Shown: positions 1 to 8,848 of the stretch, piece by piece
Layout of the letters: every line of letters begins with the position of its first letter
Position numbering within the stretch: position 1 is the first letter of the stretch
Assembly (NCBI RefSeq): GCF_002975435.1
Contig: NZ_PCPT01000002.1
Coordinates: 1-64,000 of the forward strand
Length of the DNA: 64,000 bases
Reading direction: 5' to 3'
From: Arthrobacter sp. MYb227
Lineage (GTDB): Bacteria; Actinomycetota; Actinomycetes; Actinomycetales; Micrococcaceae
Position numbers and translations under genes: made by a program
The notes under the pieces: generated by a model
Databases searched by the model: none
The model's input: the letters and a program-made list of their open reading frames with translations, nothing else
Told to the model about the DNA's origin: nothing

Positions 1-1521
1 AAGACGGTTAAGGGTTACGGCCTGGGTCCGCACTTTGAGGCGCGTAACGCAACGCACCAGATGAAGAAGATGACCCTTGATGACTTGAAGGGGTTCCGCG
101 ACTACCTGCGTATCCCGATCACCGACGAACAGCTCGAGGCTGATCCGTATCTGCCTCCGTACTACCGTCCAACCCAGGATTCGGCCGAGTACAAGTACAT
201 GATGGAACGTCGTACGGCGCTGGGCGGTTCAGTACCGGCCCGTCGTACCGAGTCCAAGGAAATCCACCTCCCCGTGGATAAGGCCTATGAGAGCGCATCA
301 CGTGGTTCGGGCAAGCAACAAGCGGCCACCACCATGGCATTTGTCCGCTTGCTCAAGGATTTGATGCGCGATAAGGACTTTGGTCAGCGTGTGGTGCCCA
401 TCGTGCCCGATGAATCGCGCACCTTCGGTATGGATGCGTTCTTCCCGACCGCAAAGATCTACAACCCGGCCGGTCAGAACTACCTCTCGGTGGACCGCGA
501 ACTGGTCCTTGCCTACAAGGAATCACCTGCCGGTCAGCTGATCCATCCGGGCATTAATGAGGCAGGTGCGGTAGCGGCATTCACCGCAGCGGGCACCGCC
601 TATTCCACGCACGACGAGCCGTTGATCCCGATCTACGTGTTCTACTCGATGTTCGGCTTCCAGCGCACCGGCGATGCCTTCTGGGCAGCTGCGGACCAGA
701 TGACCCGCGGGTTCATCATGGGCGCCACCGCCGGGCGGACCACGCTCACCGGCGAGGGCCTGCAACACGCGGATGGTCACTCGCCAATCCTTGCGGCAAC
801 CAATGCGGCAGTTCTTACCTATGATCCTGCGTACGGTTACGAGATCGGACACATCATGCGCGATGGTCTTGAGCGTATGTACGGTGGGGCGCACGAGGAT
901 CCGAACGTGATGTACTACATCACGCTGTACAACGAACCGTACCAGCAGCCCAAGGAACCAGAAAACCTTGATGTTGAGGGAATCATCAAGGGCATCTACA
1001 GGGTCTCGGAAAGCACCATTGAGGGGCCACGCGCCCAGCTCATGGGCTCCGGTGTCTCGGTTCCGTGGGCGCTTGAGGCCCAGCGTATCCTTGCCGAAGA
1101 ATGGGGTGTCTCGGCAGATGTTTGGTCGGTAACCTCCTGGAACGAGCTGCGTCGCGACGGTTTGGAAGCCGAATACGAGAACTTCTCGAACCCGGGTTCC
1201 GAGCCGCGGATTCCATTTGTCACCCAGCAGCTTCAGGGAGCCACGGGACCTGTGGTTGCGGCAACCGATTACATGTCGTTGGTTCCGGATCAGCTGCGCC
1301 AGTTCATCCCCAACGAATTTGCCACCCTAGGCGCCAATGGCTTTGGCTTCTCGGACACCCGTGCCGCCGCACGTCGCTTCTTTAAGATCGATTCTCATTC
1401 GATGGTGGTGCGTACGTTGCAGATGCTTGCAGCACGTGGCGAGGTTGATGCTTCGGCACCCGGTGCCGCATTTGCTAAGTACCAACTCAATGACGTCAAT
1501 GCGGGCACCACTGGCGCATAA
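1..1521 (+). CDS. aceE: Pyruvate dehydrogenase E1 component, C-terminal part (5' truncated by window)
   Basis: These are the last 506 residues of the thiamine-diphosphate-dependent homodimeric E1 of the pyruvate dehydrogenase complex, which decarboxylates pyruvate and hands the acetyl group to lipoyl-E2. The frame is already open at base 1 and runs through [16 protein letters not shown] and then [20 protein letters not shown], so the ATG at 61 is internal and not a start. Segments such as [37 protein letters not shown] and [17 protein letters not shown] are typical of AceE. The N-terminal part is upstream of the window. The gene ends before a strong hairpin terminator and belongs to core metabolism. 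Pyruvate formed by the malic enzyme and the taurine route further along would feed it. The family is certain. Confidence 0.97.
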   Translation, partial: KTVKGYGLGPHFEARNATHQMKKMTLDDLKGFRDYLRIPITDEQLEADPYLPPYYRPTQDSAEYKYMMERRTALGGSVPARRTESKEIHLPVDKAYESASRGSGKQQAATTMAFVRLLKDLMRDKDFGQRVVPIVPDESRTFGMDAFFPTAKIYNPAGQNYLSVDRELVLAYKESPAGQLIHPGINEAGAVAAFTAAGTAYSTHDEPLIPIYVFYSMFGFQRTGDAFWAAADQMTRGFIMGATAGRTTLTGEGLQHADGHSPILAATNAAVLTYDPAYGYEIGHIMRDGLERMYGGAHEDPNVMYYITLYNEPYQQPKEPENLDVEGIIKGIYRVSESTIEGPRAQLMGSGVSVPWALEAQRILAEEWGVSADVWSVTSWNELRRDGLEAEYENFSNPGSEPRIPFVTQQLQGATGPVVAATDYMSLVPDQLRQFIPNEFATLGANGFGFSDTRAAARRFFKIDSHSMVVRTLQMLAARGEVDASAPGAAFAKYQLNDVNAGTTGA

Positions 1522-1536
1522 TCCGGCTGTCTAGGG

Positions 1537-1588
1537 CAGAAAGTCCCGCGGGATGGCTTCGTAGAGGCCAACCCGCGGGACTTTTCTG
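1537..1588 (+). terminator. Rho-independent terminator of aceE
   Basis: The inverted repeat has arms CAGAAAGTCCCGCGGG at 1537-1552 and CCCGCGGGACTTTTCTG at 1572-1588. The right arm carries an internal TTTT. It lies 16 bases after the aceE stop and just before the convergent lipoprotein gene, so it may act in both directions. Confidence 0.8.
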
Positions 1589-1595
1589 CTGCTAT

Positions 1596-2132
1596 CTATT
1601 CGGCACCGGAACCTAGGAATAGGCATTCGGCGGGTGAGTGGCCACGAGAAGAGGATTCCTTGAGCGCTCCGCCAGCAATGTTGATTGAGCATGTGAGTTC
1701 GTTGCTAGCCCCGTCAATACTCTTTCCCAGAACAAGCACCTTGGTCAGCTCGCTTCCCGCAGGAAGCACGATGTCCTGACTAAAGGGAAGGTTCTGTCGA
1801 ATCATTTGACCGCCCGCTTTCTTGCCATCGCGCGTCATGACCAAGGTTTTGACCAAGGCAGCGGGTGCTTCACCGGAAACGCTCAGTCTCAGAGTTTTTT
1901 CTTGAGTGTCAGTAGGAGCAGACGAGGATGCGGCGGGGGAAGACGGGCTATCCGAAGGCGTAGTGCTAGTCGCCGGGGTCATACTGGGCCCCTGCGGGGT
2001 GGTTCCAGTGCCCTGGGAGGCCTTGTTCTGAGGTGCGGCACAGGAAGCTGCAGTCAGGCCAAGGGCGAGGACTGCAGCCCCAGCAAGGATGCATGAAAAC
2101 ATCCTTCCACGTGGCTTAGAGAAAGAAGTCAT
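1596..2132 (-). CDS. Putative secreted lipoprotein, unknown function
   Basis: A 178-residue protein whose function I do not recognise. It starts with MTSFSKPRGR, then a hydrophobic segment ending LGLTAASC, which reads as a lipobox-containing signal peptide with the acylated Cys at about residue 31. A low-complexity Ser/Thr/Pro linker follows up to about residue 75, and then a small folded-looking domain with four-residue blocks of hydrophobics and two further Cys residues (ELTCSINIAGG and PAECLFLG). I chose the ATG at 2132; the longer frame to 2183 begins with TTG and would put extra residues before the signal peptide. It converges on aceE and shows no operon partner. Membrane-anchored extracellular location is inferred from the signal. 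Confidence 0.75.
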   Translation of the reverse strand: MTSFSKPRGRMFSCILAGAAVLALGLTAASCAAPQNKASQGTGTTPQGPSMTPATSTTPSDSPSSPAASSSAPTDTQEKTLRLSVSGEAPAALVKTLVMTRDGKKAGGQMIRQNLPFSQDIVLPAGSELTKVLVLGKSIDGASNELTCSINIAGGALKESSSRGHSPAECLFLGSGAE

Positions 2133-2334
2133 CTGCTCATCTTGGGCACAGCGTGTGGGCTGAAAGCAAAAATCTTGGCCCAAGTCACATGCTGGTTATT
2201 GGCTCTTTAGTGAAGGGCCGTGGTGCGTCGAGCACACATATTTTTGTGCATAACAACGAGGAGATGTCATGGCGCCTCCAATGACATCTCCCCGCGAATT
2301 TATGGGACGAATTAATCGTCGTACGAAGAACTTT

Positions 2335-2532
2335 TTAGCTGTGCGACTTGCTTGGCTGGAACCATGACCACCAGGAAACGGATTTCTTGCCCCGTGGGGC
2401 TCCGCCACCAAAGTCTGGGTCAAGGCCCCGAATGGGTTCAAACATTGAAATGCACGGTTTTGTGGGTAGCGCTTTGGCTGCCAATGCCTCATGTCCTGTG
2501 GAAGATCCGGCTGTCGAATCGACGGTGTTCAT
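2335..2532 (-). CDS. Orphan 65-residue small protein
   Basis: Unrecognised small protein. The ATG at 2532 is preceded by GAAGGGGG with a four-base gap (TAAC), one of the best ribosome sites in the window. This selects a 65-residue product over the longer open frame to 2703. The N-terminal half is Ala/Ser-rich, and the C-terminal half is conserved-looking and charged: MFEPIRGLDPDFGGG, then a Lys/Trp tail GKKSVSWWSWFQPSK. There is no signal peptide, transmembrane segment or cysteine pair. It is transcribed divergently from uraD across 319 bases. It could be a regulator-type peptide or a species-restricted protein; no function is claimed. Confidence 0.6.
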   Translation of the reverse strand: MNTVDSTAGSSTGHEALAAKALPTKPCISMFEPIRGLDPDFGGGAPRGKKSVSWWSWFQPSKSHS

Positions 2533-2851
2533 GTTACCCCCTTCGAGGTTTGTAGTTTCGTATGCTGGAATCAAACTATTGTCTGATGGAATAATTATCA
2601 TCACACTTGGGCTGGTTGCACAAGACCCCAGGCGAAAAATGTTGTAACATCCTCCCCTTGGCCGACAGGGCGGGGTGGTGCTCAAAAAGAATTTTCGCAA
2701 CACCCCTTGACGAAAGGTGTGTGATGCGGCTTACATAGATGGAAGAAGAATTCCACGATTCAAGACATCTAGTCGAAGCCGGTACTTCCGGTGGTAAGGG
2801 TGTTCAGCGATTGAGCGTGGCTCACAATGTATCGAAAGAGCTGATCACCCG
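2533..2851. promoter_or_regulatory. Divergent control region between the small protein and the urate operon
   Basis: No gene is visible here. The + strand holds TTGACG at 2707-2712 and TACATA at 2732-2737, with a 19-base gap that is slightly long for a housekeeping promoter. Around the -35 lie nested inverted repeats, ACACC (2700-2704) with GGTGT (2716-2720) and TTTCG (2694-2698) with CGAAA (2711-2715), that could form an operator for the urate genes. This is a by-eye inference with no regulator assigned. Confidence 0.3.
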
Positions 2852-3340
2852 ATGGAACTGTCGCATTTTAATTCCCTTGAAGCAGTAGGCGCTTCAACAG
2901 TGCTTCGTCCCTGCCTTGATGTTGAGCGTTGGATCGATTCCATCGTTGCCAACCGCCCCTACGCCTCGCTTGAGGAATTGGTTGATCACGCAGAAAATGC
3001 CGTAGCCCCTCTGAAAATCGCAGAAATCGATGCGGCGTTGGCCCACCACCCACGTATTGGCGAACGTGCTCAGGGTGGATCTACCGAGGCGACACTCAGC
3101 CGTGACGAACAATCCGGCCTAAACCTTGAAGATTCGATCATGGCCGCGCTCAAGGCCGGAAACAAAAACTACGAAGAACGCTTTGACCGCGTCTTCCTCA
3201 TTCGCGCTGCCGGTCGCAGCAGCGAACAAATCCTGGCGGAGCTAGACCGCCGCCTCGAAAACGATGAAGCCACCGAGATTCGTGAAGTCGGTGAGCAGCT
3301 GCAACAAATTGCTGCACTTCGGCTCAGCGCACTTTTCTAA
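2852..3340 (+). CDS. uraD: 2-oxo-4-hydroxy-4-carboxy-5-ureidoimidazoline (OHCU) decarboxylase
   Basis: This enzyme catalyses the last step from urate to S-allantoin, decarboxylating OHCU stereospecifically. The product is 162 residues, the normal size for stand-alone UraD. The family motif AHHPRIGE lies at residues 64-71 and contains the catalytic His. The downstream SRDEQSGL and the C-terminal helix REVGEQLQQIAALRL are also characteristic. It is the first gene of a co-directional group uraD - uraH - uox - permease, separated from uraH by 68 bases. The ribosome site before 2852 is poor (AAAGAG at a distance), so the exact start is less certain than the function. Confidence 0.93.
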   Translation: MELSHFNSLEAVGASTVLRPCLDVERWIDSIVANRPYASLEELVDHAENAVAPLKIAEIDAALAHHPRIGERAQGGSTEATLSRDEQSGLNLEDSIMAALKAGNKNYEERFDRVFLIRAAGRSSEQILAELDRRLENDEATEIREVGEQLQQIAALRLSALF

Positions 3341-3408
3341 AAAACTTTCTCCCTACGCGCTATTCACCGCGTCCACAATCGAATTTGAGGAGCTCTGAGA
3401 GCACAACT

Positions 3409-3756
3409 ATGACTACTACTCGTAGCCACATCACTACCCATGTACTCGACACCGGGACCGGGAGGCCTTCCTCCGGTGTCAAGGCCACGCTGGAAGCCAA
3501 GACGGCATCCGGTTGGCAAGAAATCGGAACCGGGGTGACCGACGGTGATGGTCGGATCGCAAACCTCGGACCGGTGCAGGTTGAAGCGGGCGAATACCGT
3601 GTCTCGTTCGAGACAGGTGCCTACTTTGGGAGCAAGGGTACGGAAACCTTTTTCCCCGTGGTAACTATCAACTTCGTGGTGAATAACACCGCCGAGCATT
3701 ACCATGTACCCCTTCTTATCAGCCCGTTTGCATTTTCCACGTACCGAGGGAGCTAA
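3409..3756 (+). CDS. uraH: 5-hydroxyisourate hydrolase (transthyretin-like)
   Basis: Hydrolyses 5-hydroxyisourate, the unstable product of urate oxidase, to OHCU. The 115-residue protein begins MTTTRSHITTHVLD, with the N-terminal conserved His motif, and ends with the diagnostic tetrapeptide YRGS. HYHVPLLISPFAFS supplies the other conserved His. I start at the ATG at 3409; an upstream in-frame TTG at 3385 would add eight residues lacking family similarity. It is separated from uox by only four bases (stop at 3756, ATG at 3761), so the two are translated from one message. It is expected to be a cytosolic tetramer. Confidence 0.95.
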   Translation: MTTTRSHITTHVLDTGTGRPSSGVKATLEAKTASGWQEIGTGVTDGDGRIANLGPVQVEAGEYRVSFETGAYFGSKGTETFFPVVTINFVVNNTAEHYHVPLLISPFAFSTYRGS

Positions 3757-3760
3757 TACA

Positions 3761-4687
3761 ATGACTAGCACAATCGCAGACACCGCAGTCTCGACGAAAA
3801 TCGTCCTGGGCAAGAACCAGTACGGCAAAGCAGAAGTCCGCCTCGTCAAGGTCACCCGCGACACCGACCGCCACCAGATCGAGGACCTCAACGTCTCCTC
3901 GCAGCTGCACGGCGACTTCACCAAGGCCCACATCGATGGCAACAACGACCGCGTGGTCCCCACCGATACCCAGAAGAACACCGTCTACGGTCTGGCCCGT
4001 GACGGAGTTGGCGCAGTTGAAGACTTCCTAGTTCGTTTGGGAACCCATTTCACCAGCGAATTCGACTGGATCACCGGCGGCCACTGGTCGGCCGAGCAGT
4101 ACTTCTGGGATCGGATCAATGACCACGATCACGCGTTCTCACGCAATAAGTCAGAGGTCCGTACGGCGGTACTGGAGATTGCCGATGGCAAGAAGTCACT
4201 GCTTGCCGGCATCTCAGACCTCACGGTCCTGAAAACCACGGGCAGCGAGTTCAACGGATTCCCCGTTGACCGTTACACCACGCTGCAGGAAACTTCTGAT
4301 CGCATTCTTGCCACAGATGTCACCGCACGCTGGCGCTACAACGACGAAGCCGTCAATGCCGGTGGCCTAGACTTCGATTCGATCTATACCTCGGTTCGTT
4401 CGCATCTACTCACGGAGTTCGCAAACAACCACTCGTACGCCCTGCAGCAGACGATGTTTGAAATGGGCCGTGCGGTTCTTGAAGCACATCCGGAAATCGA
4501 CGAGATCAAGATGTCGCTTCCCAACAAACACCACTTCCTGGTAGATCTCACCCCGTTTGGCCAGGACAACCCCAATGAGGTCTTCTTCGCGGCGGATCGC
4601 CCATACGGCCTCATCGAAGCAACAATCACGCGTGAGGGAGTTCCTTCCACGCACCCAATCTGGGAAAATACACCCGGCTTTTGCTAG
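3761..4687 (+). CDS. uox: Urate oxidase (uricase)
   Basis: Cofactor-free oxidation of urate by O2 to 5-hydroxyisourate and H2O2. The product has 308 residues, the usual uricase length, and consists of two T-fold halves. Family landmarks are VLGKNQYGKAEVRLVKV near the N terminus (catalytic Lys region), VVPTDTQKNTVYGLAR (catalytic Thr region) and LPNKHHFLVDLTPFGQDN in the second half. The ATG at 3761 is preceded by GAGGGAG. Immediately after the stop comes a perfect 13-base-pair hairpin before the permease gene, which may set lower permease expression. Confidence 0.97.
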   Translation: MTSTIADTAVSTKIVLGKNQYGKAEVRLVKVTRDTDRHQIEDLNVSSQLHGDFTKAHIDGNNDRVVPTDTQKNTVYGLARDGVGAVEDFLVRLGTHFTSEFDWITGGHWSAEQYFWDRINDHDHAFSRNKSEVRTAVLEIADGKKSLLAGISDLTVLKTTGSEFNGFPVDRYTTLQETSDRILATDVTARWRYNDEAVNAGGLDFDSIYTSVRSHLLTEFANNHSYALQQTMFEMGRAVLEAHPEIDEIKMSLPNKHHFLVDLTPFGQDNPNEVFFAADRPYGLIEATITREGVPSTHPIWENTPGFC

Positions 4688-4700
4688 ACGGTGATCTTTT

Positions 4701-4732
4701 GGGTGCGCCGGCGTGCCAGCGCCGGCGCACCC
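4701..4732 (+). terminator. Intercistronic hairpin between uox and the purine permease
   Basis: Arms GGGTGCGCCGGCG (4701-4713) and CGCCGGCGCACCC (4720-4732) are perfectly complementary around a six-base loop. There is no long T-run, so it may act as a partial terminator or as an mRNA-stabilising element between uox and the downstream permease. Confidence 0.55.
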
Positions 4733-4763
4733 TTCATCGCAGCAGCCGACTAGGAGGTCAGTT

Positions 4764-6362
4764 GTGAACGCTACGCAAGTCAAAAGTACCAAACCTAGGC
4801 CAGAGGACGAGAAACTTCCACTGGGCCGGACCATCGCCTACGGACTACAGCATGTACTAACCATGTATGGCGGCATCATTGCACCACCCTTGATCATTGG
4901 TGGCGCGGCCGGACTATCTTCCGAAGCCATCGGCGTACTGATCGCAAGCTGCCTCTTTGTCGGCGGCCTAGCCACCATCCTGCAAACTGTCGGCATCCCA
5001 TTCTTCGGTTGCCAGCTTCCCCTGGTGCAGGGAACATCCTTCGCCTCGGTTGCCACAATGGTTGCCATTATCGACGGGGGAGGGGGCATCCAAGCCGTAT
5101 TTGGCGCGGTACTTGCGGCATCCGTAATTGGCTTCCTCATTGCCCCGTTCTTTGCCAAAATTGTGCGTTTCTTCCCGCCGGTGGTCACCGGCGTGGTGAT
5201 CACCATGATCGGCATTTCGCTGACCCCGGTGGCAGCAAATTGGGCCATGGGCGGGAACGCCAAGGCCGATGACTACGGAAGCCTACAGAATATTGGGCTG
5301 GCCGGGGCAACACTCTTGGTGGCCCTGCTGCTGTCAAAATTGGGCAGCGCAACCATTTCACGCCTAGCCATCCTCTTGGCTATGGTGCTGGGAACCGTTC
5401 TAGCCGTGCTGATGGGCATGGCAGATTTTTCCAAGGTCGGACAGGGAGCAATCTTTGCCTTCCCGCAACCACTAGCCTTCGGCTGGCCGGTATTTGAGCT
5501 TGGCGGCATTATTTCGATGTTCATTGTGGTGATGGTGATCCTCACCGAAACCACCGCAGATATCCTGGCCGTCGGCGAGATTGCAGGAACCCGCGTGGAT
5601 CAGCGCCGCATCGCCGATGGACTACGTGCGGACATGGCTTCGAGCATCCTTGCTCCGTTCTTCAACACCTTCACGCAAAGTGCCTTTGCACAAAATGTTG
5701 GCCTGGTAGCAATCACCGGGGTGAAATCCCGTTTTGTTGTCACCGCCGGTGGCGGCATCTTGGTGCTCTTGGGACTACTGCCAATACTTGGCCGTGTGGT
5801 CGCCGCGGTTCCTACTGCGGTCTTGGGGGGTGCGGGAATCGTGCTCTTCGGAACCGTTGCAGCCTCCGGTATCCGCACGCTGAGCACCGTGAAGTACGAG
5901 GGCAACCTGAATTTGATCATCGTTGCCACCTCGATTTCCTTCGGCTGCCTGCCGATCGTGAAGCCCGACTTCTATGATGCATTCCCAACCTGGTTTGGCA
6001 CAATATTCCACTCGGGAATCAGCTCGGCAGCGGTCATGGCGATCTTGCTCAACCTGCTATTCAACGAACTCAAGTTTGGTACACCCAAGAAGAACGCTGT
6101 GGCGTATACCGCGGCCCCGCCGCGGTTGGTCATTGCCGAGCAATTGCCACGCATTATTAAAGCTTCGGAAGTTCGCGGCCTGATGGAGGGTGACGTCTTC
6201 AAATCCGACAAGGTTATTTCCGCCGACGGGGAGGAAATACCTGTGGTCGATGATGAAGAGTTCCGCGGAATTGTCGATGAATATCGCAAAAAATGCGAGG
6301 AAGCAGGGGTTGAATGCCCCGATGAATCAGAATTTGTGAGAGGAGCGCCAGAGACACACTAA
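4764..6362 (+). CDS. NCS2-family purine (urate/xanthine) permease
   Basis: Proton-coupled importer of the nucleobase/ascorbate NCS2 family with about fourteen hydrophobic segments; 532 residues. The GLQHVLTMYGG segment in the first helix carries the conserved QH, and QNVGLVAITGVKSRF matches the NCS2 signature region. A hydrophilic C-terminal tail of roughly 80 residues ends the protein. The start is GTG at 4764, set by AGGAGG at 4752-4757 with a six-base gap. Directly downstream of urate oxidase, urate or xanthine is the likely substrate, but the substrate cannot be read from sequence alone. It is terminated by a hairpin shared with the convergent IclR gene. Confidence 0.93.
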   Translation: MNATQVKSTKPRPEDEKLPLGRTIAYGLQHVLTMYGGIIAPPLIIGGAAGLSSEAIGVLIASCLFVGGLATILQTVGIPFFGCQLPLVQGTSFASVATMVAIIDGGGGIQAVFGAVLAASVIGFLIAPFFAKIVRFFPPVVTGVVITMIGISLTPVAANWAMGGNAKADDYGSLQNIGLAGATLLVALLLSKLGSATISRLAILLAMVLGTVLAVLMGMADFSKVGQGAIFAFPQPLAFGWPVFELGGIISMFIVVMVILTETTADILAVGEIAGTRVDQRRIADGLRADMASSILAPFFNTFTQSAFAQNVGLVAITGVKSRFVVTAGGGILVLLGLLPILGRVVAAVPTAVLGGAGIVLFGTVAASGIRTLSTVKYEGNLNLIIVATSISFGCLPIVKPDFYDAFPTWFGTIFHSGISSAAVMAILLNLLFNELKFGTPKKNAVAYTAAPPRLVIAEQLPRIIKASEVRGLMEGDVFKSDKVISADGEEIPVVDDEEFRGIVDEYRKKCEEAGVECPDESEFVRGAPETH

Positions 6363-6398
6363 GGGAACAGTCGAAGCGACTGATTGGGAAAACTGCTG

Positions 6399-6444
6399 CG
6401 GGCCCGCAGTTGAATGAAGGAAACTTCATTCAACTACGGGCCCG
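6399..6444. terminator. Bidirectional terminator between permease and IclR genes
   Basis: A near-perfect stem: CGGGCCCGCAGTTGAATGAAG (6399-6419) pairs with CTTCATTCAACTACGGGCCCG (6424-6444) around a four-base loop, with one or two mismatches. It lies between convergent genes. Confidence 0.75.
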
Positions 6445-6476
6445 TTCCCCGTGGTTACCCCCCAGGGGGTAGAAAA

Positions 6477-7241
6477 CTAGTCGTTGGCCACGGCTAGGGC
6501 CGCGGAAAGGGCTGCCGTTGCCACGCGCATGTGCGGGATCGCGCGTGCCGCGAACTCTTCGGTGACGCGGGTAATGGGCCCGGAAATGGAGATTGCCATG
6601 GGCGTTGGTGCGCCGGGGACGGCCATGGCCAGGCAACGCACACCGAGTTCTTGCTCTTCCTCATCGATGGCGAAACCGCGTGCACGAATTGCATCGAGTT
6701 CGATGAAAAGCTGATCCATCGAGGAAATAGTCTTGGGGGTCTGCTGGCGCATGCCTGCCTGATTGACCAGGCGTTGGACCCGCTCATCATCAAGCTCGGC
6801 AAGAATTGCCTTGCCCACCCCGGTGCCGTGGAGCGAGGAACGGCGTCCAACCTCGGTGATCATGCGCATCGAGTGCGGGGACTGTGCCTGCGAAATATAG
6901 GTGACCATATCCCCATCGAGCACTGCGATGTTGGCCGATTCGCCAAGCTCGGTGACAAGTGCCTTGAGTATTGGAGTGGAAAGTGCACCGAGCTGACGGT
7001 TGGCAACTTCGCCCAAGCGGATCAGCCGCGGTCCCAGCGCGTAGCGACGATTGGCCAATTGACGCACATACCCAATGCCAACAAGCGTGCGCAGCAGGCG
7101 GTGAATGGTCGGCAGGGGCAGCGAGGTTTCCGAGGCGATCTCGCTCAGTGCGGCCTCTCCTCCGGCGCGTGCAATGAGTTCTAGGAGTTCAAAGGCACGC
7201 TCAACGGATTGAACGCCGGCAGTGGTTTTAGCTTCAGCCAT
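6477..7241 (-). CDS. IclR-family transcriptional regulator (AllR-like) of the glyoxylate/allantoin genes
   Basis: DNA-binding repressor or activator of 254 residues. The N-terminal winged helix-turn-helix (about residues 8-70: GVQSVERAFELLELIAR, then PLPTIHRLLRTLV) is followed by the IclR effector-binding domain (about 80-250, with LHGTGVGKAILAEL). I chose the ATG at 7241, which has AGGAGT seven bases upstream; the longer open frame to 7349 lacks this. It is divergent from the malic enzyme operon. Two copies of a TCC-N7-GGA motif sit in the shared 200-base region, so control of that operon and of itself is likely. The effector is plausibly glyoxylate or an allantoin intermediate, by analogy with AllR (inference). 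Confidence 0.9.
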   Translation of the reverse strand: MAEAKTTAGVQSVERAFELLELIARAGGEAALSEIASETSLPLPTIHRLLRTLVGIGYVRQLANRRYALGPRLIRLGEVANRQLGALSTPILKALVTELGESANIAVLDGDMVTYISQAQSPHSMRMITEVGRRSSLHGTGVGKAILAELDDERVQRLVNQAGMRQQTPKTISSMDQLFIELDAIRARGFAIDEEEQELGVRCLAMAVPGAPTPMAISISGPITRVTEEFAARAIPHMRVATAALSAALAVAND

Positions 7242-7325
7242 GGAAAAACTCCTGGTAGGTGGTGGGGAAACGAAGCCCGACGCTGGGTCCGTGCTGTTTA
7301 GAATACCGGATTTCACTCGCACTTT

Positions 7326-7340
7326 TCCGCTATCCGGAAC
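7326..7340. promoter_or_regulatory. Candidate IclR operator, copy 1
   Basis: TCCGCTATCCGGAAC, embedded in the inverted repeat TTCCG-N5-CGGAA (7325-7339). It shares the pattern TCC-rCTATmC-GGAA with the copy at 7408-7422. Confidence 0.5.
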
Positions 7341-7407
7341 TTTCGGCAAAAATTCTGTGACTCAATCCACAGTGGGGCCTTGTAATTTCACGTAGTAGAT
7401 AATAGTA

Positions 7408-7422
7408 TCCACTATACGGAAA
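7408..7422. promoter_or_regulatory. Candidate IclR operator, copy 2
   Basis: TCCACTATACGGAAA. It lies nine bases upstream of the AGGAGG ribosome site of the malic enzyme gene, where a bound protein would block transcription start or early elongation. The match to copy 1 and the divergent IclR gene are the basis. Confidence 0.5.
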
Positions 7423-7441
7423 CATTTTCAGGAGGATGAAC

Positions 7442-8833
7442 ATGGCTGTACCAAGCCCCGGATATTCATTGACACTACGAGTGGAAACACCCGTATCAAT
7501 CACCGCAACCAGCGAACTCGCTGCGGCTGTAGGCCGTGCCGGTGGCTCGATTACCGCCCTAGACGTAGCCGAATCCGGCCACGAAACCATGGTCGTAGAC
7601 GTCAGCTGCAACACCACCGACGCGGAACACGGCCAGCTCATCCGCGATTCGCTGAACCAGCTTGAAGGCGTGAACGTCCGTAATATCTCGGACCGCACCT
7701 TCCTCATGCACCTGGGCGGCAAGCTTGAGGTCGTCCCGAAGGTTGCCCTGCGTAACCGCGAAGACCTCTCCCGTGCCTACACCCCGGGCGTTGCTCGCGT
7801 GTGCATGGCCATCGCCGAGAATCCCGAGGATGCCCGCAACCTCACCATTAAGCGCAACACTATTGCGGTTGTCACCGATGGCTCAGCAGTTCTAGGACTT
7901 GGCAATATCGGCCCGGCCGCCGCCCTTCCGGTCATGGAAGGCAAGGCAGCACTGTTCAAGCAGTTCGCAAACGTCGATGCCTGGCCGGTCTGCCTGGACA
8001 CCCAAGACACCGAAGAGATCATCATGATCGTCAAGGCGCTCGCCCCGGTCTACGGTGGCGTGAACCTCGAAGACATCGCCGCCCCGCGTTGCTTCGAGAT
8101 CGAAGCCCGTCTACGCGAAGAACTCGACATCCCGGTCTTCCACGATGACCAGCACGGCACCGCCATCGTTACCCTCGCCGCCCTGACCAACGCACTGCTG
8201 GTGGTCGGCAAACAGATCGATAAGACCCGCATCGTCGTCTCCGGCGTGGGCGCGGCAGGCAACGCAATCATCCAGCTCTTGGCAGCACGCGGCGCAAAGA
8301 ACATCATCGCCTGTGGTCGCAACGGTGCGATCAGCGCGAAAGACACCTCCGATGACCCACACCGCCAGTGGCTCGCCGAAAATACCAACCCGGAACAGTT
8401 CACCGGCACCCTCAAGGAAGCAGTAGTCGGCGCCGATATCTTCATCGGTGTCTCGGCACCCGACGTGCTCGACGAAGCAGACATCAAGGCAATGAACAGT
8501 GACGCAATCGTCTTTGCCATGGCAAACCCGGACCCGGAAGTAGACCCGGCAGCCGCCGGACGCCACGCAGCAGTGGTTGCCACCGGACGCTCGGACTACC
8601 CAAACCAAATCAACAACGTCCTGGCCTTCCCGGGCTTCTTCCGCGGCCTGCTCGATGCCAAGGTCTCAGACATTACCGACTCCATGCTGTTGGCAGCAGC
8701 CGACGCAATCTCCGCCCGCGTTTCACAAGACGAGCTCAACCCGGGATTCATCATCCCCTCGGTCTTTGACCCGCATGTTGCAGCAGACGTCGCCGAAGCC
8801 GTGGCAAACGCGGCAGCCAAGAACAAGAAGTAA
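7442..8833 (+). CDS. Malic enzyme (oxaloacetate-decarboxylating malate dehydrogenase) with N-terminal ACT domain
   Basis: Converts malate plus NAD(P)+ to pyruvate, CO2 and NAD(P)H. The 463-residue protein has an ACT-like ligand-binding domain at about residues 7-85, then the malic N-terminal domain with the catalytic Tyr region SRAYTPGVARV and Lys region MEGKAALFKQF. The metal-binding HDDQHGTA and the Rossmann motif VVSGVGAAGNA follow. I start at the ATG at 7442, six bases after GGAGG; the ATG at 7436 abuts that site. As first gene of the operon before malate synthase, it completes a route glyoxylate -> malate -> pyruvate. The preference for NAD or NADP is not determined. Confidence 0.94.
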   Translation: MAVPSPGYSLTLRVETPVSITATSELAAAVGRAGGSITALDVAESGHETMVVDVSCNTTDAEHGQLIRDSLNQLEGVNVRNISDRTFLMHLGGKLEVVPKVALRNREDLSRAYTPGVARVCMAIAENPEDARNLTIKRNTIAVVTDGSAVLGLGNIGPAAALPVMEGKAALFKQFANVDAWPVCLDTQDTEEIIMIVKALAPVYGGVNLEDIAAPRCFEIEARLREELDIPVFHDDQHGTAIVTLAALTNALLVVGKQIDKTRIVVSGVGAAGNAIIQLLAARGAKNIIACGRNGAISAKDTSDDPHRQWLAENTNPEQFTGTLKEAVVGADIFIGVSAPDVLDEADIKAMNSDAIVFAMANPDPEVDPAAAGRHAAVVATGRSDYPNQINNVLAFPGFFRGLLDAKVSDITDSMLLAAADAISARVSQDELNPGFIIPSVFDPHVAADVAEAVANAAAKNKK

Positions 8834-8848
8834 GAAAAGAGCACCACC

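Noticed and set aside
2196-2703. Longer open frames on both strands around the 65-residue protein
   Set aside because: Only the ATG at 2532 has a strong ribosome site; the others are unsupported extensions or shadows.
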